Positions 42,497 to 51,794 are shown, counted from the stretch's first letter. The stretch: 64,000 nucleotides of DNA from Pseudomonas botevensis (GCF_019145475.1 NZ_JAHTKI010000034.1:7501-71500), one strand, 5' to 3'. Notes: generated by a model not told the origin, from the letters alone. A program made the numbers and translations.

Positions 42497-43285
42497 TCAG
42501 TGCGCCGTAACCCGCTGCCGAACCGCAGAAGAACCCGGCGAAAGCGCCAACGCCAACTGCGTCCGATTATGCATATGCGTCAACCGCAAAACCTGCGAAA
42601 CATAAAGCTTCACCGTGTTCTCGGTAATCCCCAACTCACAGGCAATCTGATAATTGGTCTGCCCCTTGCCCACCAGCCGTGCCACGTCCAGTTGCCGGGG
42701 CGACAACTGATTGAAAATCGCCGGCATCTCCAGACTGTCCGCCTCACCGCTCGGCTCATCGCTCACCGGCGCAGGCCCGCGCCGCACCTTGTCCAGATCC
42801 TGATAAAGATCATCGATCGACTCGGAAAGGAACTGCAGCTTCTGATTCAGGTGCCCCAGTTGCAGCGTCTTCTGCCGCTCCTGCAATGCCACTTCCTGGC
42901 GCTGCAACCCCTCGAGCAACTCATCCAGCTCGATCGGCTTCTGGTAGTAATCGGCAATCCCCGCGCGCAACGCCTTGATCACATCCTGCTTGTCGGCGCG
43001 ACCGGTGAGCATGATGGCTTCAAACACCCGATGCTTGCCCGACAGACGCTGCAGCTCCTGCACCAGTTCAATACCGTTCATGTCCGGCATTTGCAGGTCA
43101 CACAGCACCAGGCCGATATCCTGATCATCGATGAACTGCTCGATCGCCTGCTGGCTCGAATCGCATGGCACACACCGGTAACCACTGCTCTCGAGGAATT
43201 CGCACAGCTCTTCAACAATCAGCGGTTGATCGTCGACCACCAGCACTTTCACAGCAGACATAAGCTTGTTCACTTGCAACTCCAT
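42497..43285 (-). CDS. pprB: Response regulator PprB
   Basis: A 262-residue response regulator. The receiver domain (about residues 12-125) has VLVVDDQPLI, phospho-acceptor Asp in VLCDLQMPDMNGIEL, LTGRAD and YYQKPIEL. A coiled-coil linker follows (ALQERQKTLQLGHLNQKLQFL region) and then a LuxR-type HTH (LSPRQLDVARLVGKGQTNYQ, then ELGITENTVKLYVSQVLRL). In P. aeruginosa PprB activates flp-tad, cupE and bapA. Starts at 43285 or 43261 (MSAVKV) are both possible; neither has a strong ribosome site. It lies just upstream of the fppA stop on the same strand order. Confidence 0.91.
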   Translation of the reverse strand: MELQVNKLMSAVKVLVVDDQPLIVEELCEFLESSGYRCVPCDSSQQAIEQFIDDQDIGLVLCDLQMPDMNGIELVQELQRLSGKHRVFEAIMLTGRADKQDVIKALRAGIADYYQKPIELDELLEGLQRQEVALQERQKTLQLGHLNQKLQFLSESIDDLYQDLDKVRRGPAPVSDEPSGEADSLEMPAIFNQLSPRQLDVARLVGKGQTNYQIACELGITENTVKLYVSQVLRLTHMHNRTQLALALSPGSSAVRQRVTAH

Positions 43286-43344
43286 GCTCGATCAAGGCTG
43301 ACAATTCCTGTACAGACAGCTTGTGAATGTAAAACCCATGAATT

Positions 43345-43377
43345 GAAAGTAGACGCACTTTCCGACTATGTACATAG
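43345..43377. promoter_or_regulatory. Palindromes upstream of pprB
   Basis: GAAAGT-agacgc-ACTTTC (43345-43362) and the perfect 12-mer CTATGTACATAG (43366-43377) lie in the 111-bp gap between fppA and pprB. GAAAGTAG resembles the CAAAAGTAG arm of the flp promoter, so a shared regulator is possible. Confidence 0.5.
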
Positions 43378-43396
43378 CAGTAGTGGCATCTGGCGA

Positions 43397-43867
43397 CTAA
43401 TGGATCCAGAGCAAGGTAGCCAGCAGGCCAACCAGCACGAACGGTGCAAATGGCAGCTTTTTTGACGCTTCAGGCCGGAAAAGCTGCAAACGATCTCTAA
43501 GCCATTGACTCATATGCATCCAAATTCCCGGCGCCAGCAACGTCCAGAGGACCGTGGCAAATCCGGCGCCGATAAAGGTGCCGAGCAGGTGTGTGCCGTC
43601 CGTCGCAAGGGCCAAGGCTGTCATTAGTTTCACATCGCCGCCGCCCAGTCGGCGCAGTGCATAACCGGGCAACGTGAAGGCCAGTGCCAGCAGCACCGCC
43701 CAGGCGCCCTGTGCCGCGTCGGCACCGAGCCAGGTGCGGCCGGTTCCCAGCAGCCAGACCAGCGCGAGGCCGCCGACGCCCAGGGTCAGGCCATTGCCGA
43801 TATGCCGCTGTCGGGCATCCTGCGCCGCACACAGCGTCAGCCAGATGAGTAGGACAAAGCTGTGCAT
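43397..43867 (-). CDS. fppA: Flp prepilin peptidase FppA
   Basis: A 156-residue type IV prepilin peptidase lacking the N-terminal methylase domain, as usual for the Tad-type enzyme. The two catalytic aspartates are in CAAQDARQRHI (near residue 17) and in RRLGGGDVKLM (GxGD motif, near residue 77). Four or five membrane helices are visible. It cleaves the Flp and TadF leader peptides at the inner membrane. It is divergent from tadF and upstream of pprB. Confidence 0.92.
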   Translation of the reverse strand: MHSFVLLIWLTLCAAQDARQRHIGNGLTLGVGGLALVWLLGTGRTWLGADAAQGAWAVLLALAFTLPGYALRRLGGGDVKLMTALALATDGTHLLGTFIGAGFATVLWTLLAPGIWMHMSQWLRDRLQLFRPEASKKLPFAPFVLVGLLATLLWIH

Positions 43868-43942
43868 CCGGTAAAAAACGTCCGTTTTGGCTGAATGATT
43901 CTATGCTGATATTACGTAGTGATTGTCAGGGTAGACGCACTC

Positions 43943-44383
43943 ATGAAAACCGCCCTCCCCCGCAAACAAAAAGGTGCCGTCGCGATCGAGTTCGCGTTGG
44001 TGTTCGTGATTTTCTTCGCGGTGTTCTACGGGCTGGTCAGCTACAGCCTGCCGCTGTTGCTGATGCAGGCGTTCACCCAGTCCACCGCCGAAGCCGTGCG
44101 ACGCAGCGTTGCCCTCGACCCGTCGACGGCCAATTACGCCACCGTCATCCAGAGCGTCGCCCGCAACGAATTGGCCCTGCGCCTGGCCTGGCTGCCCGCG
44201 GCCCTCAACTTCAACGCGACCACCGACACGACCATCACCTACGTCGGCGGACTCTTGACCGTGCGCATCAACTACCCCACCAGCAAACTCAATCAGGCCC
44301 TGCCGTTTCTGGTGTTGCCGGGCATCGGGACGGTGCCGAACCTGCCTGCCAACCTCACCGCCAGTTCGAGCCTGCAATTTTGA
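43943..44383 (+). CDS. tadF: TadE/TadF-type pseudopilin
   Basis: A 146-residue minor pseudopilin. The N terminus KQKG|AVAIEFALVFVIFF carries a prepilin peptidase site with Glu at +5, then a long hydrophobic helix and a periplasmic domain ending in SSSLQF. It is the only small TadE-like protein in the locus, so I use the tadF name by analogy with P. aeruginosa. Its stop overlaps the likely pprA start. Confidence 0.88.
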   Translation: MKTALPRKQKGAVAIEFALVFVIFFAVFYGLVSYSLPLLLMQAFTQSTAEAVRRSVALDPSTANYATVIQSVARNELALRLAWLPAALNFNATTDTTITYVGGLLTVRINYPTSKLNQALPFLVLPGIGTVPNLPANLTASSSLQF

Positions 44384-47148
44384 GTTCCGGGGACAAGCTG
44401 TTCGGTCGCCTGCTCAACCGCCCATCGTCCGCGCCGTCCGACAGTGTGGACAGCCCGAGCGCGCTGAGCGTCGGCCTGCAGTTGTACCTGGATGACGGCG
44501 GCCACGTTAATCACCTCACCGGGCCGTTGCGCCATCTGCTGGCGCAACAACAGTCAGGCAACCGCACGCCGCACCTGCTGGCCTACCTGTTGCCCCACAG
44601 CATCCTCGCAGTGGAAGGCAAACCGGCGGACTGGCAAGGGCAACTGCTCGATCTGGATTTTTTCAGCCTGGCCGGGCCGCCGCTGCATTTGCGTGGCTGG
44701 GTGCAGCCGCAGGGCGATGGCTGGCTCCTGCAATTGCTGGACATCGGCGATCTGCTGGCCGAACGGCGCCTGACCCGCAGCCGCGAACAAAGCCAATTGC
44801 TCGCCGCGCAGATCCGCGATCAATTGCGCCTGTGCGGTCTGGCGCGCCTGACGCCTGTGCTTGGCGAACAGCTTGAGCGCCTGAGCCAGCGTTTCAGCAT
44901 TCCGTGCCTGGCGGTTGCCCTGCTCGATGAACACGAGCAGGCCTGGCTGATTCATCAGCACTACGCGGCGCACGACGCACCAGAGTTGTGGCATAACGGC
45001 CAGTCGCTGGGCACCGGTCTCGACAGCCTGAACGGTGCCGCACCGCAACGTTTGCTGGCGAACGAACAACCGCGCCTGACCGGAGTGTTCGGTCCGAGCG
45101 AAGGATTTGCCGTGCCTTACCGCGATGCCCAGGGCGTGGCCGCGTGGCTGCTGTGCGGTTGCTACCCAGTGCAGCAGCACGCAGCGGATCTCAGCGAGCA
45201 TGACTGGCTGCAACTCGCCGCGGCCGTCGCCGCGCCGCTGCTCGAACGTTTGCGCGAGCATCGTCACCACCTGCAACTGGAGCGCCTGGAAACCCTGCAA
45301 GCCTTGCTCGGCAGCGGCTGGTGGGAGGTCCTCGGCGACAGCGCCGAGGTGTTGCTGGCGCCGCGACTGGCAGAAAATCTGGGCCTTGATCGCGCCCGGC
45401 TGCCGCTGACGGACTGGTTCAACCGGGTGCATCCCGCCGATCGCGAAGAACTGCGCGGTCGTCTGCAAGCCTTGCAGGATGAGGGTCAGCCGCTGGAGTT
45501 GTGCGTGCGCCTGCAGCCTGCCGGGCATTCGCCGCTGCCGCAGTGGTATCGCTTGCAGGGCCAGTCGCTGGGCATCGGCGCCGAGCGGCGGCTGGTGGGT
45601 TTCATGCTCGATATCAGCGACATCAAGGAGCAGCAGCAACAGGCCGCCGCTGCCCACGCGCGCCTGGACAATCTGATCGCCCGTTCGCCGGCGGTGATCT
45701 ACGTACAGCGCTATGACGAGGGTGCGCTGCAGCCGGTATTTTTCAGCGCCAGCCTGCAATCGCTGCTGGGCTGGAGCCTGGCCGATTGCGTCGATAACGG
45801 ACTGGTCAGGCATGTGCATCCGCAGGATCAGGCGCTCTATTTCGAACGCAGCCGCCAGTTGCTGCGCGAAGGCTCGGTGAGTACCCGCTACCGCGTACTC
45901 GACGCGCAAGGCAACGCCCACTGGATGCTGGATGAAGCCAGGCTGCTGCGCGATGACCTCGGACTGCCGGTGGAAGCCGTGGGCCTGTGGCTGGACGTGA
46001 CCGAGGCGACCCTGGCCGCCGAACGAGTCAGGGCCAGCGAAGAGCGCTACCGGATTCTAGTGGAAGACTCGCCGGCGATGATCTGCCGCTATCGCCCCGA
46101 CCTGACGCTGACCTTCGGCAACCGGCCGCTGGCGAACTACCTCGAATGCACCCCGGAACAACTGCCGGGGGTCAATCTCGGTGGCTGGATGTCGGAAGAA
46201 CAGCTCGAGGCGTTCGTCCAGCGCCTCGCGCAACTGACCCCGGAACAACCGGTCAGCACCGCCGAAATCAATCTGCGCCTTCCGGGTCGCGAGCATGCGT
46301 GGTGGATCTGGTCGGATCGCGGGGTGTTCGACGAACACGGCCGCTTGCTCGAAGTGCAGGCCGTGGGCCGCGACAACACCGAAGTGCGCCGCTCGCAGCA
46401 GCAACTGACCCAGAGCGCAAAAATGGCCACCCTCGGCGAAATGGCCACTGGTCTGGCCCACGAGATCAACCAGCCGCTGAACGTGATGCGCATGGCCATC
46501 GTCAATGTGCTCAAACGCCTGGGCAACGGCGATGTGCAGGTCGACTACCTGACCGACAAGCTCAACCGCATCGACGCCCAGGTCCAGCGCGCCGCGCGAG
46601 TGGTGGATCATATGCGGGTGTTCGGGCGGCGTTCGGAGATCGAGCAGCATCCGTTCGATCCGCTGAAAGCAATCGAGGGCACCCTGTCGCTGCTCGCCGA
46701 AGGCTTGCGCGGCAAGGGCGTCGAGTTGCGAATCAGAGAAGCGACGTTCCAGCTACAGGTGCGCGGCTACGTCGATCAACTGGAACAGGTGCTGATCAAC
46801 CTGATGGTCAACGCCCGGGATGCGCTGCTGAGCAAACGCGAGGCCGACCGCGACTTCCAGCCGTGGATTTCGGTGTACGCCGAACACGATGAACATGTGG
46901 TCCGGCTGTGGGTCGAGGACAACGGCGGCGGGATCGATCCGCGCTTGCTGGAGCGGATCTTCGAACCGTTCTTCACCACCAAACCGGTGGGGATCGGCAC
47001 CGGTCTGGGGCTGTCGGTGAGCTACGGCATCGTCGAAAACATGGGCGGACGCCTGAGCGTGCGCAACGGCGATGAAGGCGCGCGGTTCTGCATCGAGCTG
47101 CCGATTGCCGAGGATGATCAGATCACCAGCGTCGCCCGCCCCGACTGA
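44380..47148 (+). CDS. pprA: Sensor histidine kinase PprA
   Basis: A 922-residue multi-PAS histidine kinase. The most upstream start that fits after tadF is a TTG at 44380 overlapping the tadF stop (TTGA), followed by SSGDKLFGRLLN; a GTG at 44446 is an alternative. A ~300-residue N-terminal region with GAF-like character (PCLAVALLDEHEQAWLIHQH) precedes three PAS-like domains (about residues 320-680). HisKA has the phospho-acceptor His in GLAHEINQPLN near residue 694. HATPase_c has NLMVNARDALL, EDNGGGIDP and GTGLGLSVSYGIVE. No membrane helix is obvious, so sensing may be cytoplasmic. It pairs with PprB. Confidence 0.88.
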   Translation: MSSGDKLFGRLLNRPSSAPSDSVDSPSALSVGLQLYLDDGGHVNHLTGPLRHLLAQQQSGNRTPHLLAYLLPHSILAVEGKPADWQGQLLDLDFFSLAGPPLHLRGWVQPQGDGWLLQLLDIGDLLAERRLTRSREQSQLLAAQIRDQLRLCGLARLTPVLGEQLERLSQRFSIPCLAVALLDEHEQAWLIHQHYAAHDAPELWHNGQSLGTGLDSLNGAAPQRLLANEQPRLTGVFGPSEGFAVPYRDAQGVAAWLLCGCYPVQQHAADLSEHDWLQLAAAVAAPLLERLREHRHHLQLERLETLQALLGSGWWEVLGDSAEVLLAPRLAENLGLDRARLPLTDWFNRVHPADREELRGRLQALQDEGQPLELCVRLQPAGHSPLPQWYRLQGQSLGIGAERRLVGFMLDISDIKEQQQQAAAAHARLDNLIARSPAVIYVQRYDEGALQPVFFSASLQSLLGWSLADCVDNGLVRHVHPQDQALYFERSRQLLREGSVSTRYRVLDAQGNAHWMLDEARLLRDDLGLPVEAVGLWLDVTEATLAAERVRASEERYRILVEDSPAMICRYRPDLTLTFGNRPLANYLECTPEQLPGVNLGGWMSEEQLEAFVQRLAQLTPEQPVSTAEINLRLPGREHAWWIWSDRGVFDEHGRLLEVQAVGRDNTEVRRSQQQLTQSAKMATLGEMATGLAHEINQPLNVMRMAIVNVLKRLGNGDVQVDYLTDKLNRIDAQVQRAARVVDHMRVFGRRSEIEQHPFDPLKAIEGTLSLLAEGLRGKGVELRIREATFQLQVRGYVDQLEQVLINLMVNARDALLSKREADRDFQPWISVYAEHDEHVVRLWVEDNGGGIDPRLLERIFEPFFTTKPVGIGTGLGLSVSYGIVENMGGRLSVRNGDEGARFCIELPIAEDDQITSVARPD

Positions 47149-49106
47149 CAACTGAGGTTGGCGCCGACATCGACCTGATTGAGGTTGATCCCCAGCGCGG
47201 CCAGCAGGGTGTTGACCAGCGTGTCGAGCAGCGGGCTGAGCACCGTATTGATTGCGGTGACCAGCAGGCCTTTCACCGTGCCCAGGCTCGCCCCCAGCGC
47301 ACTCACCAGCGAACCCGACGGGCCGTACATGTTGAGATTGATGTTGGTCAGGGTGTCACTCAGGCTGCTGACGATATTGGTGGTGCTGTAGGTGTAGTAG
47401 AACGGCGGCTGGTTGATCTCCGGCAGGCTGCTGGCCGCCGGCGCCGAATAGACGTGAGACAGGTTGGCGTTCTGGCCGATGGTGGTGTCGGCGGAAATAC
47501 TGATACCACCCCCGACTCCGGCGGTACGCGGGGTACAGTTGAACGGCAGGACGAGCAGCACGCGCGAGCAGGTTTTCACGCCGATGTCGATCAGCTTCAA
47601 CGGTGTCACGACGGCAGTGGGAGGCGTGACGTTATTGCCGAACGCCGTGGCGGCATCGATGGTGCCCATTTTCAGGTTCACCACGGATGTCGTGGTATTG
47701 GTGGTCAGGGTTTTGTTGGTCGGCGTCAGGCAACTGTAGGCGGTGACGTAACTGTTGGCGCTGGCGGCATCGACCAGCACATCCAGACGAAAAGACCCCG
47801 GCAGCAATTGCACATCCGGGGTCTGGCAAGGAATACCCAGGGCACAGGTCAGCGAATCCAGCACTCCCTTGATATCCAGATGCAGCAGCGAACTGAGGAT
47901 GCTGCCCAGCGGTGCCGCAAGATCGGCGACTCCGCTGACCAGCGACGCGATACCGTCGAGGATCGGCAGTTGCACCGACAGCAACGTGCGCACCTGGGCC
48001 GTCTTCACATAGATCCGGTTCGCGCCCAAGGGGTTGTTCGGCGCCATGATCTTGCGCGGGTCGCCGATGGCCGACAGCTGTGGCGGTTCCAGCACTTGCA
48101 CCCGAGCGATGACCTGCGCCACGCCCAGATTGATCGTCTGGCTGGTGACCAGGCCGTTCTGCTTGTTGGCCAGTTGCAGGAACCCCTGGATCAGGTCGAA
48201 CGCCCGCAGATTCGCGGCCAGTGCCGTGGCCTGGGTGCCGGCCTGCACATTCAGCAGATTGCCCAGCACCACCTGCGTAGCACCGACCGCCGTCTTGATC
48301 GCTTGCAGGCCGACGATGGTGGCAGTGGCGCCGAGGGTGCCGTTGGGGTCGAGGACGTTGATTGCGGTCTGTACCAATTGACTGACGGCGATGCTGTTGC
48401 CGAGGACTTGTTCGTAGCCGCCCGCGCTGAGGCCGATATCCACCTTCAAGCGATCCAGGTAGCCCAGCAGGCTGATGTTGCTGTTGACCAGGCCGTTCCA
48501 GCTGGCTGCGCTCAGGTTGAGATTGCCGCCCACCAGACCACCGTACAGCGCATTGAGAACGGCCGACCGGGAGGAATCGATCGTCACCGCGCTGCTGCGA
48601 ATGGTCAGCGAAGCCAAAGGAGGCGGCAGCGCAGCAACAGCGGTGGCCGTGAGCGTGACGGTCGCGCCTTGGCCGGCCCCGCCGAACAAGGCCCCGACAC
48701 CGCCGGCGACACTCTGGGTCACCGACTGGCTGACCACGACCCGGATCGCTTCGCTGCTGGCGGCATTGACGGTGAACACCCGCAGGTTGTTGGCATCCAC
48801 GGTCAGCCCGCCACAGGCGACCGCCAGGGTGCGGCCGGCGCTGGGGATCGGGAAATCATTGCGCGCCACGCTGGCGCGGGCGTAGGCATCGGCGGTTGCC
48901 CCGGCGCCACAAGTGCCGCCCCGGGACGCGGCTTCGAGGGCGGCCATGTCGGCCACCCGTTGCAGATCGCGTTTTTCCAGGTATAAACGACCGCTGTCGA
49001 CCACCAGCAGAATCAACACCAGCGCCAGCCCCAGGGTCAATGCCGCGATCAACCCGATGGCCCCGCGCTGTCGAGCCGGGCCGTTGAACGGCGAACGGGG
49101 AGACAT
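47118..49106 (-). CDS. tadG: Flp pilus assembly protein TadG
   Basis: A 662-residue TadE/G-family envelope protein. The N terminus RQRGAIGLIAALTLGLALVL, continuing to VDSGRLYLEKRDLQRVADMAALEAA, is the TadG signature: one membrane helix followed by a helical segment. The rest is a long periplasmic region rich in small residues, with scattered cysteines, and is not a clear VWA domain. An AAAGGAG ribosome site fixes the start at 49106. Its last 31 bp overlap the end of pprA on the other strand. Confidence 0.88.
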   Translation of the reverse strand: MSPRSPFNGPARQRGAIGLIAALTLGLALVLILLVVDSGRLYLEKRDLQRVADMAALEAASRGGTCGAGATADAYARASVARNDFPIPSAGRTLAVACGGLTVDANNLRVFTVNAASSEAIRVVVSQSVTQSVAGGVGALFGGAGQGATVTLTATAVAALPPPLASLTIRSSAVTIDSSRSAVLNALYGGLVGGNLNLSAASWNGLVNSNISLLGYLDRLKVDIGLSAGGYEQVLGNSIAVSQLVQTAINVLDPNGTLGATATIVGLQAIKTAVGATQVVLGNLLNVQAGTQATALAANLRAFDLIQGFLQLANKQNGLVTSQTINLGVAQVIARVQVLEPPQLSAIGDPRKIMAPNNPLGANRIYVKTAQVRTLLSVQLPILDGIASLVSGVADLAAPLGSILSSLLHLDIKGVLDSLTCALGIPCQTPDVQLLPGSFRLDVLVDAASANSYVTAYSCLTPTNKTLTTNTTTSVVNLKMGTIDAATAFGNNVTPPTAVVTPLKLIDIGVKTCSRVLLVLPFNCTPRTAGVGGGISISADTTIGQNANLSHVYSAPAASSLPEINQPPFYYTYSTTNIVSSLSDTLTNINLNMYGPSGSLVSALGASLGTVKGLLVTAINTVLSPLLDTLVNTLLAALGINLNQVDVGANLSCQSGRATLVI

Positions 49107-49222
49107 GGCGCACTCCTTTGCCGGCGCACCGCCGGGCGCAACCTCCATTGGTGAATATCAGTGTAGACACGACCTGACGAGACTGCTGGCAACCCGCCAG
49201 CTCCCCCACAGAAACTGAGCCC

Positions 49223-49322
49223 CAAAAACCTGTGGAAGCGGACTTGCTCGCGAAGGCGGTCTGTCGGGCACATCCCAGTCGACTGTGCCGTCGTCTTCGC
49301 GGGCAAGCCCGCTCCCACAATG
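49223..49322. repeat. REPIN (two inverted REP sequences)
   Basis: GTGGAAGCGGACTTGCTCGC with GAAGGCG faces the inverted copy CTTCGCGGGCAAGCCCGCTC with CCAC, about 45 bp apart. Together they form the REP doublet typical of P. fluorescens genomes, between tadG and the DUF4136 genes. Confidence 0.85.
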
Positions 49323-49330
49323 GGATAGCG

Positions 49331-49888
49331 TTAACGCGGTGGGTAGTTGGCCAGGATCCGCGTCACGGTTTCGCGGATGGCATTGCTGCGATCCGCCGGG
49401 TTCGGCGTGCTGCTGAGCATCTGCTCATCGCTGCCGCGCCACACCAGTTTGCCGTCCTTGCCGTCGAGCAGATCGACCTGGATCGTCGCGACCTTGTAGG
49501 TGATGTTGCGGGTTTCGTTGTACATCGGGGCGCCCCAATAGCCGTTCCACGGGTTGCCCCAACCGCCGCCGTAGTTGGTGGTCACCTGCTGCTGGCGATC
49601 CTCGACGATCAGGTAGGTCTGCACATTCAAATCACCCCGGCTGCCGCCCGCGGCCGGGCGCAGGCCGCGTTGATCGAGCTGATCGGCGACGGCCTGGCGG
49701 ATGCGTTGTTCGGTCAGGTCGCTCTTGATCCGGGGATCGTCGGGACGGTATTGCAGGGCGGGTTCTTTCCAGCTCCAGCTGCGATAAGCGGCAAAGTCAC
49801 GGCTGGCATCGAAGTCATGATTGACCTGATTGGCGGCGCAAGCACTGAGCAGCGCGGCCACAGCCAGTAGAGCGAGACGGCGGAACAT
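49331..49888 (-). CDS. DUF4136 lipoprotein
   Basis: A 185-residue lipoprotein. The lipobox LLSAC places Cys at residue 17. The body shows the DUF4136 pattern: FDASRDFAAYRSWSWKEP, RIRQAVADQLDQRGLRP, a Gly/Trp/Tyr-rich loop (NYGGGWGNPWNGYWGAP), then VATIQVDLLDGKDGKLVWRG and a C-terminal AIRETVTRILANYPP. It is an outer-membrane or periplasmic protein of unknown role, downstream of a paralogue by 54 bp. Confidence 0.87.
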   Translation of the reverse strand: MFRRLALLAVAALLSACAANQVNHDFDASRDFAAYRSWSWKEPALQYRPDDPRIKSDLTEQRIRQAVADQLDQRGLRPAAGGSRGDLNVQTYLIVEDRQQQVTTNYGGGWGNPWNGYWGAPMYNETRNITYKVATIQVDLLDGKDGKLVWRGSDEQMLSSTPNPADRSNAIRETVTRILANYPPR

Positions 49889-49942
49889 GATTTTTCTCCG
49901 GTTGAAGACATGAACCTGTGAGAGCTTCTCATTTGCAGGAAG

Positions 49943-50554
49943 CTAACTGGGAGGATACGCCGACATTGCCTTTTCGACAGCCTCCCTGATCGCATCGCTG
50001 CGATCGCTCTGGTTGCCCTGGGTGCCGGTTTCGGCGCTGGCGCTCCAGACCGGCTGACCACTGCCGGCGTCGAACAGATCCACCCGCACCACCACGACCT
50101 GTTCCTGATAGGTGCGCACGATCGGCACCGTGTTGTACATGCCGTAGCCCCGGCCATAACGGTCGTAACCGCCATAGCCGCCGTAGTAACCGTAATCGTC
50201 CTGCACCTGGCGCAGGCGGGTTTCCAGGCTCAAATGGGCGCTGACGAAAAGATCCGCCGGACGATTGTCATGCAACGGGCGCAACCCGCGTTGATCCAGG
50301 GCATTGCTGACCGCTTCGGCCACTTGCGCCGAATCCGCCCAGGCCGTGCCCGGCGGCAGTTGCCCGTTGAGCCACGCCCAGCTGCGGTAGCGCCCATAGT
50401 CCCGAGGCGGCGCCGGGTAGGCGCTGCGGTCGAAGGTGGTGGCCGCTTGCGGCGGGGCCGGCGGCAATGGCCGCGACTGCGCCACATAAGGGTTGCTGCC
50501 CTGGCACGCGGCCAACCCGAGACAGATCAGCAGTAACCCTGAATGACCCTTCAT
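49943..50554 (-). CDS. DUF4136 lipoprotein, paralogue
   Basis: A 203-residue lipoprotein with Cys at residue 17 in LGLAACQG. It is clearly a diverged duplicate of the next gene: YGRYRSWAWLNG, AVSNALDQRGLRPL, a Gly/Tyr-rich loop (YGYYGGYGGYDRYGRGYG), VVVVRVDLFDAGSGQPVWSA and AIREAVEKAMSAYPP match in order. It has an extra Pro-rich linker after the lipobox. Function is unknown. Confidence 0.86.
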   Translation of the reverse strand: MKGHSGLLLICLGLAACQGSNPYVAQSRPLPPAPPQAATTFDRSAYPAPPRDYGRYRSWAWLNGQLPPGTAWADSAQVAEAVSNALDQRGLRPLHDNRPADLFVSAHLSLETRLRQVQDDYGYYGGYGGYDRYGRGYGMYNTVPIVRTYQEQVVVVRVDLFDAGSGQPVWSASAETGTQGNQSDRSDAIREAVEKAMSAYPPS

Positions 50555-50566
50555 TTCATGCTCCGA

Positions 50567-51316
50567 TCAGATCGGCCGGCAGATCCAGTGCAGGTAACGC
50601 CCAAGCCCGGCGAAGCTTGGGTGACGACGGTGGGCGAGCTCCATCTCGAGTAAATCCAGCAACTCGGCGCGGGACTGGAATTCCACCGGCATGTAGTCGT
50701 GGAAAACCCTGACCCCGCTCTGGGTTTCGACCTGCCACAAGCCTTCGAGTTGCGTGGCCAGCTCTCGCGGATCGAGAGGTTGCTGCGGGGTCAGGCTCTG
50801 TTTTTCGCCGGCCATGTCGTTCTTGCGCATCTTCTTGAAATGGCCCTTGAGCAGGTTCCGGTAGATCAGCGCATCACGGTTGTAGAACGCCAGCGACAGC
50901 CAGCCACCGGGTTGGGTCAGCTGATGCAACACCGGCAGGATCGCATGGGGTTCGGCCAGCCATTCCAGCACGGCGTGGCACAGCACCAGATCATAGGGCT
51001 CGGTAAGCTGGCCGAGCAGATCCTGCCACGGCGCCTGAATGAACGTGGCCTGCTGGCCGGCCTCGGCGAAGCGCTGGCGGGCGCCTTCGAGCATCGGTTC
51101 GGCCGGCTCGGCCAGTGTCACCTGATGCCCGCGCTCGGCCAGCCACAACGACATGTGGCCCAGGCCCGCGCCGATGTCCAGCACCCGCAGCGGACGATCC
51201 GGAAGCGCTTCGGCGAGGTCGGCCTGCAACACCGCGAGGCGGATCGCGCCTTTGGCGCCACCGTAGATTTTTTCGGCGAAACGGGTCGCCAACTGATCGA
51301 AATGACGGTCGCTCAT
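50567..51316 (-). CDS. cmoM: tRNA 5-carboxymethoxyuridine methyltransferase CmoM
   Basis: A 249-residue SAM-dependent class I methyltransferase (formerly SmtA). The SAM site is LRVLDIGAGLGHMSLWLAER near residues 43-62; LVLCHAVLEWLAEP near 115 and VRVFHDYMP near 205 are CmoM family features, as is the final GRYLHWICRP. It methylates cmo5U34 to mcmo5U34 in certain tRNAs. Its start shares one base with the end of the upstream MazG-like gene, so they form an operon. Confidence 0.87.
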   Translation of the reverse strand: MSDRHFDQLATRFAEKIYGGAKGAIRLAVLQADLAEALPDRPLRVLDIGAGLGHMSLWLAERGHQVTLAEPAEPMLEGARQRFAEAGQQATFIQAPWQDLLGQLTEPYDLVLCHAVLEWLAEPHAILPVLHQLTQPGGWLSLAFYNRDALIYRNLLKGHFKKMRKNDMAGEKQSLTPQQPLDPRELATQLEGLWQVETQSGVRVFHDYMPVEFQSRAELLDLLEMELAHRRHPSFAGLGRYLHWICRPI

Positions 51317-51618
51317 CAGCTGAACCGCCGTTCGCTGTCGGCGAGCTTGCTGCGCACCACTTCATTCATGTCCAGTCCCAGTTCGCTGCACAGCAGCAAC
51401 AGATACAGGACGATATCGCCGACTTCCTGCCCGGCGTGGGCCAGCTTGTCCGCCGGCAGCTGGCGCGACTGGTCTTCAGTCAACCACTGGAAGATCTCCA
51501 CCAGTTCGGACATTTCCACGCTGGCGGCCATCGCCAGGTTTTTCGGGCTGTGAAATTGCCGCCAGTCATTGCGGTCGCGAATGGCGTGCAGGCGTTCGGT
51601 CAGTTCAACAAGGTTCAT
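51316..51618 (-). CDS. MazG-like nucleotide pyrophosphohydrolase
   Basis: A 100-residue single-domain MazG/RS21-C6-type NTP pyrophosphohydrolase. The metal-binding acidic motifs are VEMSELVEIFQW (ExxE) near residue 37 and HAGQEVGDIVLYL (ExxD) near residue 65. Such enzymes clear non-canonical dNTPs such as dCTP derivatives. It is the first gene of a two-gene operon with cmoM. Confidence 0.86.
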   Translation of the reverse strand: MNLVELTERLHAIRDRNDWRQFHSPKNLAMAASVEMSELVEIFQWLTEDQSRQLPADKLAHAGQEVGDIVLYLLLLCSELGLDMNEVVRSKLADSERRFS

Positions 51619-51691
51619 CGGGTTCTCCTGAAGGCGTATAGCTTCGGGGGGATGCCGGGGGAAGGCAAGGGGCTGCCGGTCGCTTTTGTGG

Positions 51692-51705
51692 GCAAGCGCG
51701 CTTGC
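51692..51705. repeat. Degenerate REP palindrome
   Basis: GCAAGCGCGCTTGC is a perfect 14-base palindrome within a REP-like segment, between the MazG-like gene and the small membrane protein gene. Confidence 0.5.
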
Positions 51706-51794
51706 ACGGCTTCAGCGCAAACCCTCTATGCTTGCAGGGAACTACGCCGACCTCGTCGCGGCCCAAGGCTCAGCTCTTTCATCAGGATGCACAC

